Under the pieces are notes generated by a model that saw nothing but the letters and a program-made list of their open reading frames with translations, was not told the origin of the DNA and ran no database searches. Positions 55,969 to 63,493 of a DNA stretch of 64,000 nt are shown one piece after another. Numbering within the stretch: position 1 is the stretch's first letter; each line of letters opens with the position of its first letter. Position numbers and translations under genes: made by a program. This stretch comes from Pleionea litopenaei (lineage in GTDB: Bacteria > Pseudomonadota > Gammaproteobacteria > Enterobacterales > Kangiellaceae). The stretch covers positions 2,576,001 to 2,640,000 of the forward strand of contig NZ_CP133548.1 of assembly GCF_031198435.1 (NCBI RefSeq), given 5' to 3'.

Positions 55969-55983
55969 TTAAGAGTCTTAGCG

Positions 55984-57639
55984 ATGAAAATTATAATGGC
56001 ACAATTAAACTTTACCGTTGGTGATATCGACGGGAATGTCAGTAAGATTCTAAGTGAGTACCACAAGTTTCAAGCCGATGAAGGTTTATTTATTTGCAGT
56101 GAATTAGCCATCACAGGGTATTACCCTCAAGATTTGCTTTTACGCTCTAGTTTATTGAACAAACAGTGGGAAGCGTTAGAAGAGATAAGAAAAGCAACGA
56201 TAGAAAAACCTTGTGCTATTTTGATTGGCTACGCTGCAAAAAATAGAGATCGTGTTGGCAAACCGCTGCACAATGCGCTGGTTGTATTACATAAGGGAGA
56301 GGTCATTCTAGAGTATTACAAGCAACTACTTCCCACATACAACGTTTTTGACGAAGCTCGACACTTTTCAGCAAAGTCATCACCCAATAGCTTTACCCTT
56401 AATGGAAAGCGATTTGGAGTCATGATTTGCGAAGATGCTTGGTTTACCGAAGCGAAAGGGGCCTATCTAGCAGATCCCATCGATAATCTCGAAGGTGTTC
56501 CGCTAGATGCTGTGATTAGTATTAATGCTTCTCCAAGTAACGTAGGAAAGCAAGAGGAGCGAATGACAATAGCTCAAAATCTAGTTAGTCGACTTAATGT
56601 GCCTTTTGTTTATGTGAACCAAGTAGGTGGCAATGATGAATTAGTTTTTGATGGTGCTAGCTTTATTATGAACAGACAGGGACAACTCACTGCCTCAGCA
56701 AAAGCTTTTTCTGAAGAGGTTGTAGAAGCTAAGCTCGAAGATAATAGAGTGATTGAAGTAAGCCCAATGAAGAGAAGTCACTTTATTTTAGAACAGCTTC
56801 AGCTAGGCATTCGAGATTATGTCGAAAAGTGCGGTTTCGATAAAATCGTTGTCGGTTCTTCTGGCGGTATTGACTCTGCAGTAACCATTGCTTTATGTCG
56901 TTTTGCACTAGGATCCGAAAAAGTTAAGGCCATTACAATGCCATCAAAATATTCATCAAAGGGCAGTGTGAATGACTCAATAATATTATGTAAAAACCTG
57001 GGAGTTGAACTGTTTGAACGGCCCATCACTCAGGATTTCGCATTGACTATAAAAGAATTCGAACTGATGAGTAAATGCATGCCAAATCAAATTACTCAAG
57101 AAAATATGCAGGCTCGAATTCGTGGCCGAATTCTAATGGAGTTCAGTAATCATTTTTCAGCGTTAGTAGTATCAACTGGCAATAAGAGTGAAATGAGCGT
57201 CGGCTATGCAACGCTTTATGGTGATATGAATGGAGGAATAAATCCACTCGGAGATCTGTATAAAATGGAAGTTTACGAGTTGGCTAAATTTATCAATATG
57301 CACTATCAAAGCGACGTGATTCCTGAAGCCATTATAACGAAAGCTCCAAGTGCAGAACTGGCTGAAGGTCAAGTTGATAATGATTCTTTACCTGCGTACC
57401 CAATATTAGACGCAATATTAAAGCAATATATTGAAGGAGACTTACTGTCAGAGAGTGAACAAGATATTTGTTCAGCGCTTTTAACAGAAAAGTCTGTTTC
57501 GTACGATTTAATCGCCAAGATTCAAGACATGGTTGATCGCGCTGAGTTTAAAAGAAAACAAGCTCCACCCATTATTCGCGTTCAAAAACGAAGTTTTGGT
57601 ATGGGTAGATGGCTCCCCATTGCCGCTCGATATACATAG
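55984..57639 (+). CDS. nadE: Glutamine-dependent NAD+ synthetase NadE
   Basis: Amidates NaAD to NAD. An N-terminal CN-hydrolase glutaminase domain (about 1-260) carries the triad Glu40 (CSELAITGY), Lys113 (EYYKQLLPTYN) and Cys149 (VMICEDAWF). The C-terminal synthetase domain (about 270-551) carries the P-loop SGGIDSA (293-299) and KAITMPSKYSSKGS, STGNKSEMSVGYATLYGD. 551 aa, standard for the glutamine-using form. It follows pncB by 15 bp and leads into the ADP-ribose genes. It completes nicotinamide-to-NAD within one cluster. Confidence 0.97.
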   Translation: MKIIMAQLNFTVGDIDGNVSKILSEYHKFQADEGLFICSELAITGYYPQDLLLRSSLLNKQWEALEEIRKATIEKPCAILIGYAAKNRDRVGKPLHNALVVLHKGEVILEYYKQLLPTYNVFDEARHFSAKSSPNSFTLNGKRFGVMICEDAWFTEAKGAYLADPIDNLEGVPLDAVISINASPSNVGKQEERMTIAQNLVSRLNVPFVYVNQVGGNDELVFDGASFIMNRQGQLTASAKAFSEEVVEAKLEDNRVIEVSPMKRSHFILEQLQLGIRDYVEKCGFDKIVVGSSGGIDSAVTIALCRFALGSEKVKAITMPSKYSSKGSVNDSIILCKNLGVELFERPITQDFALTIKEFELMSKCMPNQITQENMQARIRGRILMEFSNHFSALVVSTGNKSEMSVGYATLYGDMNGGINPLGDLYKMEVYELAKFINMHYQSDVIPEAIITKAPSAELAEGQVDNDSLPAYPILDAILKQYIEGDLLSESEQDICSALLTEKSVSYDLIAKIQDMVDRAEFKRKQAPPIIRVQKRSFGMGRWLPIAARYT

Positions 57640-57641
57640 AG

Positions 57642-58103
57642 ATGATGCAGATGAAGATAATAGATGGAAACTTACTAGACCTAGCCGAAGAAGGAATGTT
57701 CGATGTAATCATTCACGGTTGTAATTGTTTTTGCAATATGGGTAGTGGCATTGCAAAACAAATTAAAGAGAGGTATCCCGAAGCTTTTCAAGCTGATTTG
57801 GCCACAATAAAGGGTGACGAAAATAAACTCGGGAGTTTTACTTTTGCTCGTGTAAAAAGGCAAACCTCTTTTGTCATCGTCAATGCTTACACGCAATACG
57901 CGTACGGTCGTAAAGGGTGTTTTGCGGATTACGATGCTTTAGCAAGGGTATTTGTAAAAATAAAGCAGTCGTACCAAGGGCGTCGAATCGCTTATCCATT
58001 AATTGGAGCAGGTCTGGCAAAAGGAGACTGGTCAATAATAGAGCCGATTATCGATAATGCCTTGAAGGGCGAAGACCATACACTAGTACGTTACTCAAAT
58101 TAA
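57642..58103 (+). CDS. Macro domain protein (ADP-ribose-1''-phosphate phosphatase / TARG-like subclass)
   Basis: Single macro domain that binds and probably hydrolyses an ADP-ribose derivative. GNLLDLAEEGMFDVIIHGCNC opens the fold; the ligand loop is CFCNMGSGIAKQIKERYPEA, and PLIGAGLAKGDW is the second loop. This pattern is that of the small Poa1p/phage-like macro group, different from the MacroD-type protein at the end of the operon. I chose ATG 57642, 2 bp after nadE; ATG 57651 is equally possible, as no clear RBS separates them. 153 aa. Poa1p-type enzymes process ADP-ribose-1''-phosphate, which fits the nearby KptA (it makes ADP-ribose-1''-2''-cyclic phosphate). Confidence 0.85.
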   Translation: MMQMKIIDGNLLDLAEEGMFDVIIHGCNCFCNMGSGIAKQIKERYPEAFQADLATIKGDENKLGSFTFARVKRQTSFVIVNAYTQYAYGRKGCFADYDALARVFVKIKQSYQGRRIAYPLIGAGLAKGDWSIIEPIIDNALKGEDHTLVRYSN

Positions 58104-58115
58104 AGGAAAGAACAC

Positions 58116-58475
58116 ATGCAAACAAATACGATTACCTTGTACAGACCGACAGGTAAAAATGAGCTTAAACTGGTCAAAGAAAGTGGTTACAAACGGTGGC
58201 CACCTAGATTACCCGGCCAACCGATTTTCTACCCGGTAACCAATGAGACTTACGCGATCGAAGTCAACAATTGGAACGTTAAAGAAAAAGGCATTGGCTA
58301 TGTAACTCGATTTGAAGTTAAACGTTCATTTATTGAAAGATACAAAATTCACACTGTTGGCGCAAAACATCATACTGAATGGTGGATACCCGCCAATGAC
58401 TTAGAAGAACTTAACGATAATATCGTTGGAGAAATAGAAGTCATTGGAGAATACACCGAGGTAGTAAAAATATAA
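58116..58475 (+). CDS. Small protein of the family annotated ADP-ribosylation/crystallin J1
   Basis: 119 aa with no named catalytic function. From memory it matches the short conserved family that databases label ADP-ribosylation/crystallin J1: TLYRPTGKNELKLVKESGY, WPPRLPGQPIFYPVTNETYA, GIGYVTRFEVKRSFIERY, VGAKHHTEWWIPANDLEELN and NIVGEIEVIGEY. The YRPTG…SGY beginning and WPPRLPGQPIFYPV turn recall ADP-ribosyltransferase (ART) fold entry strands, so it might bind NAD or be a degenerate transferase; that is my inference. It lies 12 bp after the macro gene and 14 bp before kptA. Confidence 0.6.
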   Translation: MQTNTITLYRPTGKNELKLVKESGYKRWPPRLPGQPIFYPVTNETYAIEVNNWNVKEKGIGYVTRFEVKRSFIERYKIHTVGAKHHTEWWIPANDLEELNDNIVGEIEVIGEYTEVVKI

Positions 58476-58489
58476 TTTTTTGGAAAACT

Positions 58490-59041
58490 ATGAAAAAAAC
58501 AAACATCGTCAAAAGGTCTAAATTTCTTAGCTTAGTTCTACGTCATCAACCACAAAAGATAGGATTAACTCTTGATGAAAGTGGTTGGGCTGATGTTAGT
58601 GAGTTATTAACTAAAATGAATGATCATGGAATGGCTCTAACACTCGAAGAACTCGACATCGTTGTTAACGACAATGATAAGCAACGTTTTAAGTATAGCG
58701 ATGATAGAAAAAAGATTCGAGCAAGTCAGGGGCATAGTCTAAAGGTAAACTTAGCGCTGGCGTCGACTCAACCGCCAGCAATATTATTTCATGGCACAGC
58801 TAAGAAAAACTTAGATGCAATTTTTCGGCAAGGATTATTAAAGAGAGATCGCCATCATGTGCATCTCACCGAAAACACCTCTACTGCATTGAAGGTGGGA
58901 GAGCGATATGGAGATCCCATTTTATTGAAAATTGATGCTCTCGCTATGTATGGTGATGGCTTTTTGTTTTACTGCAGTGACAATCACGTTTGGCTAACCG
59001 ATACGGTGCCACCGCAATATATTTACATATATGAAAACTAA
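58490..59041 (+). CDS. kptA: RNA 2'-phosphotransferase KptA/Tpt1
   Basis: Transfers an internal or terminal 2'-phosphate of RNA to NAD, releasing nicotinamide and ADP-ribose 1''-2''-cyclic phosphate; some homologues ADP-ribosylate RNA 5'-phosphate ends. 183 aa: N-terminal winged-helix lobe with SLVLRHQP (Arg18, His19), IRASQGHS (Arg77), then the ART lobe with FHGTAKKN, the GLLKRDRHHVHLT box (Arg121) and FLFYCSDNHVWLTDTVPP. All expected basic residues are there, so it should be active. Bacteria lack the yeast tRNA-splicing pathway, so its substrate here is unknown. Confidence 0.95.
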   Translation: MKKTNIVKRSKFLSLVLRHQPQKIGLTLDESGWADVSELLTKMNDHGMALTLEELDIVVNDNDKQRFKYSDDRKKIRASQGHSLKVNLALASTQPPAILFHGTAKKNLDAIFRQGLLKRDRHHVHLTENTSTALKVGERYGDPILLKIDALAMYGDGFLFYCSDNHVWLTDTVPPQYIYIYEN

Positions 59042-59052
59042 GTATTTAAGTT

Positions 59053-59616
59053 ATGAAAAATGAAATTATATTAACAAGGGAGCAATTACTGACTGACTTA
59101 TCTAAAGGTAAGTCAGCGAAGTACCTATTTTTTTGGGGACATAAATCCACGAGGAGAGGCTCTGTTGACAAGACCTGCTTAAGTCAATGGTATCCGTCGA
59201 ACTTTACAGTAGAAGATGTTAACTACCACACCGCTGAACACTATATGATGGCAGAAAAAGCTCGTTTGTTTAATGACTTGATATTACTTCAAAAAATACT
59301 GCAAGCGCGTTCCCCTGGTGAAGCCAAAGCATTAGGTCGACAAGTCGCTAACTTTAATCAAGAAGAGTGGGTAAGCAATCGCTTTGAAATCGTTGTCAAA
59401 GGTAATTACGCTAAATTTTCACAATGCGTAAATTTGAAAGCGTTTCTATTGTCGACAAAAAGACGAGTGTTGGTAGAGGCAAGTCCTCATGACAAAATTT
59501 GGGGCATAGGACTTGCGGAAGATCATCCGAATGCTAACAATCCCTATAAGTGGCGAGGCGATAACCTACTTGGCTTTGCACTAATGAAAGTCAGAATACT
59601 ACTCAGTAACGGGTGA
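59053..59616 (+). CDS. NADAR domain protein (YbiA-like)
   Basis: NADAR-family N-glycosidase fold; recent work (from memory) shows members removing ADP-ribose from guanine in DNA, or hydrolysing riboflavin intermediates (YbiA). 187 aa: FFWGHKSTRRGSVDKTCLSQWYP entry, the AEHYMMAEKARLF helix with the family Glu, SPGEAKALGRQV, WVSNRFEIVVKGNYAKFSQ, VEASPHDKIWGIGL and GDNLLGFALMKVR. The pattern is complete. Here it sits between kptA (11-bp gap) and a MacroD gene (9-bp gap), so an ADP-ribosyl-nucleic-acid substrate is likelier than riboflavin metabolism. Confidence 0.9.
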   Translation: MKNEIILTREQLLTDLSKGKSAKYLFFWGHKSTRRGSVDKTCLSQWYPSNFTVEDVNYHTAEHYMMAEKARLFNDLILLQKILQARSPGEAKALGRQVANFNQEEWVSNRFEIVVKGNYAKFSQCVNLKAFLLSTKRRVLVEASPHDKIWGIGLAEDHPNANNPYKWRGDNLLGFALMKVRILLSNG

Positions 59617-59625
59617 CAATGGAAT

Positions 59626-60129
59626 ATGAAAATTTCAGTTATTGAAGGCGATATTACAACGTTGAATGTTGATGCTATTGTTAATGCCGCTAATGTAAGT
59701 TTATGTGGCGGCGGTGGCGTTGATGGTGCAATACATCGAGCAGCCGGACCAGAACTTTTAGAGCACTGTAGGACATTGGGCGGGTGCGAAACGGGTCTAG
59801 CGAAGATCACCAAAGGCTATCAACTTCCGGCTCGTTACATTATTCATACGGTTGGTCCAGTCTGGTACGGTGGTATGAAGAACGAACCCGAATTGCTTGC
59901 GTCTTGTTATCGAGAAAGCATCAGGTTAGCAATTGAGTACAAGCTCACTAGCTTAGCATTTCCTGCAATAAGTTGTGGTTCATATCGATTTCCGACTGAG
60001 CAAGCGTGTAAAATAGCAATTAGGGAAGTTAAAGATGCTCTAGAACGTGAGTCATACAATATAGACGTTTACTTTGTCGCGTTTGATAAAAAGGTTTTTC
60101 GGCAACTAAATCAGATTTTAAAGCAATAA
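59626..60129 (+). CDS. MacroD-type macro domain protein (O-acetyl-ADP-ribose deacetylase, YmdB-like)
   Basis: Removes ADP-ribose from acidic residues or deacetylates O-acetyl-ADP-ribose. 167 aa: EGDITTLNVDAIVNAANVSL, GGGGVDGAIHRAAGPELLEHC (ligand loop with catalytic Asp), RYIIHTVGPVWYGG and FPAISCGSYRFPTEQACKIA. All YmdB/MacroD landmarks are present. Last gene of the plus operon. Confidence 0.94.
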   Translation: MKISVIEGDITTLNVDAIVNAANVSLCGGGGVDGAIHRAAGPELLEHCRTLGGCETGLAKITKGYQLPARYIIHTVGPVWYGGMKNEPELLASCYRESIRLAIEYKLTSLAFPAISCGSYRFPTEQACKIAIREVKDALERESYNIDVYFVAFDKKVFRQLNQILKQ

Positions 60130-60321
60130 GTCCGTCAACTAGTTTTAGCCAACTCGCACCTGGGAAGTGATTGCAGTAGATGGGCACTGGATTTATATTT
60201 GAAACAATTCAGAGGGTATACTGGTTTGCTTTGTGATGAACCGAGTAAGCCGTCGAAATTTTGTTACATTGTAATTAATAAAAGAGAAAGCTTACTATTT
60301 CCTCCTCATTAATTCATGCAG

Positions 60322-60342
60322 CGGCCTCATTTTTAGAGGCCG
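60322..60342. terminator. Hairpin between the convergent macroD and TonB-C genes
   Basis: CGGCCTC-ATTTTTA-GAGGCCG, a perfect 7-bp stem, 11 bp past the stop of the minus-strand gene. It could end both converging transcripts; the T-run lies in the loop, so this is only a candidate. Confidence 0.5.
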
Positions 60343-60352
60343 TTCTCTCAAT

Positions 60353-61441
60353 CTATTCGGCTAGTTTGAACACAATAGTGTAATAGGCTTCTGCTTCTAC
60401 GGACTTTCCGTCTTCAAATTTTGGCGCGAACCGCCAATTTTTTATCGCAGCAACGGCCGCTTCATCAAAAGAGCTTTTATATTCCTTATCGCCTTGAAAC
60501 TCTATTAACTTGAAATTTTTAGCAAAACCATTCGTATCCACTAAAAAGCTATATCGCAATTCAGCCTTCTCTTTATTCCTTACAGCTTTGTTCGGATATT
60601 GCGGGTTAACAATGTATAACGCTTCTATATCTTTTCCATCGTCCCATTCGCGTTCTCGACCTATCTTTTGACACAATCGATTGGCCAACTCATTTTCTCC
60701 TTGTTGAATATATGCGTTAAGTAGAAAGGACTCAGCAATCTGTGATTGCTTTTGATACTCAGGAATCAAGCTAAACTGCTCTACAGACTCAGAGAGTAAT
60801 TTCGAGGCGGTCTCATGGTTTTCTTTCGCTAAATAGTACTTACCCAACATGAAATTGGTCATAGCAATTTTCGGATTATTCGTCTCTTTATAGTGTTCCG
60901 CAGCATGGACAAAATATTTCCGAGCCCTGTCTAAATCACCAAAATAAAACTCATTTCCAAGCAATAACATCAAGTCGGCTTTAGAGCTCTTATCCTCTTT
61001 CGTATTTAGCAATTCTTGAGCAATGCCACTAGCCTTGTTCATTTTCTTTGAACGAACGTAGTATCTAACAAGTTCTACACCTGTATCTACAAAGTAATCT
61101 GAACCTCGATCAAGCTCATAAACTCTAAGTAATACCTCTTCCTTTTCTTTTTGATTGAAATTATCTCCCATAGCTTGAATATATAAAAAACCTACCGCAC
61201 TGATAGTTTCTTTCTTTGCATTTAATTTCAGTGCCAATTCATACGCGTCCTTTGCGTTATTGACAACATCTTGTGTCATCCTCTTCTTTGACTTAATGTG
61301 AGCATTTACCTTCTCGTAGAGCGCGTTGAGTTGACTTTGCTGGTCACTCTCATTGTAAGCCTTTTCTACTTCCGGTTCCTGAAGTGCAGTTACTTGTCCG
61401 ATGGAAAGGATCACCGAGAATATGGCGATAATATTTTTCAT
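60353..61441 (-). CDS. Secreted TPR-like protein with C-terminal TonB domain
   Basis: An N-terminal signal peptide (about 1-19, ending QVTA) leads into a TPR-like helical region (about 25-255; ARKYFVHAAEHYKETNNPKIAM is one clear repeat) and then a TonB C-terminal-type domain (about 275-360: NPQYPNKAVRNKEKAELRYSF, DEAAVAAIKNWRFAPKFEDGK). It has no transmembrane anchor or Pro-rich linker, so it is not an energy transducer. Such TPR-TonB_C proteins are common in marine gammaproteobacteria with unknown roles. 362 aa. Confidence 0.82.
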   Translation of the reverse strand: MKNIIAIFSVILSIGQVTALQEPEVEKAYNESDQQSQLNALYEKVNAHIKSKKRMTQDVVNNAKDAYELALKLNAKKETISAVGFLYIQAMGDNFNQKEKEEVLLRVYELDRGSDYFVDTGVELVRYYVRSKKMNKASGIAQELLNTKEDKSSKADLMLLLGNEFYFGDLDRARKYFVHAAEHYKETNNPKIAMTNFMLGKYYLAKENHETASKLLSESVEQFSLIPEYQKQSQIAESFLLNAYIQQGENELANRLCQKIGREREWDDGKDIEALYIVNPQYPNKAVRNKEKAELRYSFLVDTNGFAKNFKLIEFQGDKEYKSSFDEAAVAAIKNWRFAPKFEDGKSVEAEAYYTIVFKLAE

Positions 61442-61584
61442 TAGTTCACATCCTAGTTTAAAAAGTGTCTAGTTTTCTTTGTTTTTTTGATAGCTACATA
61501 ATGAATTCGTAAAACAGCCCTACTACTCAAGGGTTAGTACGGCCTAGCGTTAAAAACTTACACCATTTATAATAAAAGCCTCCA

Positions 61585-62526
61585 TCAAACAATCGAAAGT
61601 ACTCTAGCCTTATTTGTCCGTCGAATGAGCTTTACGTGCAAAAAAATGGAGCCTATTAGAAAGAACAAGAAGCAAGCGACACTACTTTCAGGACCTCCCG
61701 CTCCTCCAGTGATGAAGTCGTTTCCGGTAGGAGATAACTCAACTATCGACGCTTGAATATCGATTTCAATGCCCGTAAGAGGGATATTAAATCCCGTACC
61801 AATAAGCCAGTTCCACCCAGCATGCCATCCCATTGCAACCCATACCGTGTTACTCAGTAAAACTAAGTAACAGGCGAATATAGAAAACATAAAGGAATTA
61901 ATATTGGTATACCATGGATTTTCCGGTGATAAGTGTAAAAAAGTAAATAGCGTTGCTGAAGCCAGCATTCCAAGCGCTATACTATGCCTTCGAGTTACTG
62001 AAGAAAAAAGCCAACCTCGAAACAGTAACTCTTCAACTCCTGATTGAATTATAAAGCAAAACAGTAATAGTGTTATCGCCCCGATATTTTGCCAACTCTC
62101 AAAACCACTAAACCAATTACCCAACTCGTAGCCACCCATTACCGCGATGCTCAGAACAACCCATAAACTACTTAATATACCAACGAGTAGGCCCCACGAA
62201 ATATGAGACAAAGACCTGTCGCGATTCAGACCTACAGAATCACGACTTCGTCGTTCAACCCATCTAACCCAACTCAAGACTAAGATCCCGACAAGAGGGA
62301 AAGCGCTCAGTAAGAAGGCAACAAAACCCTGAATTCCGATAAAATCGCCGTCTGCAGTCATCAGATTTAAAGACGGTAAAAGGATTTCAGCGGGCAACAT
62401 CGCGACGATGATAAGGAATAAGCCAACAACAGGTCCGAGAAATATCCCAGGCACCCAACCATAGGCTTTCTCATTATTAAAAAGATAGTTAGTCGTTAAT
62501 TTTGAGGTTCGCACATCCATAAGCAT
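61585..62526 (-). CDS. CPBP family intramembrane metalloprotease
   Basis: Multi-spanning membrane protein of the CAAX-prenyl-protease/bacteriocin-immunity (CPBP/Abi) family. Motif 1 SGVEELLFRGW carries Glu165, Glu166 and Arg170; motif 2 FTFLHL carries His198; motif 3 GWHAGWNW gives the second histidine. About eight hydrophobic helices in 313 aa. The C-terminal PTGNDFITGGAGGPESS loop and last helix (ACFLFFLIGSIFLH) follow. Substrate unknown. Confidence 0.88.
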   Translation of the reverse strand: MLMDVRTSKLTTNYLFNNEKAYGWVPGIFLGPVVGLFLIIVAMLPAEILLPSLNLMTADGDFIGIQGFVAFLLSAFPLVGILVLSWVRWVERRSRDSVGLNRDRSLSHISWGLLVGILSSLWVVLSIAVMGGYELGNWFSGFESWQNIGAITLLLFCFIIQSGVEELLFRGWLFSSVTRRHSIALGMLASATLFTFLHLSPENPWYTNINSFMFSIFACYLVLLSNTVWVAMGWHAGWNWLIGTGFNIPLTGIEIDIQASIVELSPTGNDFITGGAGGPESSVACFLFFLIGSIFLHVKLIRRTNKARVLSIV

Positions 62527-62625
62527 TACTGATTGTCTCTCTTAGTTAAAGATATGACTTTGCCTGTATTAAATGGTGATTTATATCAAAATCTTGCTAC
62601 TTAGATTTCGAGTGGAAATAGAGTT

Positions 62626-63486
62626 ATGGACTCAATTGAACAGTTTTCTTCCAAGCCTTTTAATCATTCTTCGGTGGAAGCTATAGCGGCTCAAAATCCT
62701 TATTCTGAAATTTTCTATCGTCTTTGGTACAGCCCACAACAGCAAGTAACTTATCATCAAGAGAACTTCCATACTTTTAGCTACTATCTGCTCGGAGGAG
62801 AAAACAGTTTCCGCAAAGGCAACCGCTCACAAATAGGGGGACCAGGTAAAATATGCATTATGCCTCAAGGCAGTTACTCTACTTGGAGCGTAAAGAAAGA
62901 ACTAAAGTTTGTGCATGTCTATTTAAATGTAAAGGAAATTGGCTTTTGGCTAGAGCGTTTGTTTGAAATTGATGCAAGAAACTTTGAGCTGCAAGAAACT
63001 ATTTATGATGACAACGAAAAAATGCAATTATGCTTCAAAAGATTAGTCTTTGATCAAGAATTAAATTATTCGATTTTCAAGGAGCAATGGCTGGTCCGTT
63101 TTATAGAAGTTATTTACGACTCTTACAATGCTCAAAGAGACAAGAAATTAGTCTATAAAGGGGGACTTACTCGAAAACAAAAGTCGAAACTAAAAAATTA
63201 CATTAATGAAAATATTGGCGAAAAGTTAAGCTTATCAAAGTTAGCTAACGAAATTAACATGAGTACTTTTCATTTTTCTAGAGAATTTATGAAGTCGTTC
63301 GGATTACCTCCCGCTCAATATATTCAGAAACTCAAAATGGATAGAGCATTAACGTTACTCAAATCTCCCGCTACTCTTAGTCAAATCAGCGCATCACTGG
63401 GCTACAGTCATCAAAGTCATTTTACCCAGCAGTTTAAAAAGACTTATTTAACAACGCCTGCTTATTTTCGTAATGCAATCAATTAA
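62626..63486 (+). CDS. AraC/XylS family transcriptional regulator
   Basis: 286 aa: an N-terminal cupin-like sensing region (about 1-170) and a C-terminal double-HTH AraC domain (about 185-286): LSLSKLANEINMSTFHFSREF is the first HTH, and LSQISASLGYSHQSHFTQQF with KKTYLTTPAYFR the second, the canonical pattern. It is divergent from the CPBP gene (99-bp spacer), so that gene could be a target. The inducer is unknown. Confidence 0.92.
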   Translation: MDSIEQFSSKPFNHSSVEAIAAQNPYSEIFYRLWYSPQQQVTYHQENFHTFSYYLLGGENSFRKGNRSQIGGPGKICIMPQGSYSTWSVKKELKFVHVYLNVKEIGFWLERLFEIDARNFELQETIYDDNEKMQLCFKRLVFDQELNYSIFKEQWLVRFIEVIYDSYNAQRDKKLVYKGGLTRKQKSKLKNYINENIGEKLSLSKLANEINMSTFHFSREFMKSFGLPPAQYIQKLKMDRALTLLKSPATLSQISASLGYSHQSHFTQQFKKTYLTTPAYFRNAIN

Positions 63487-63493
63487 ATACGCT

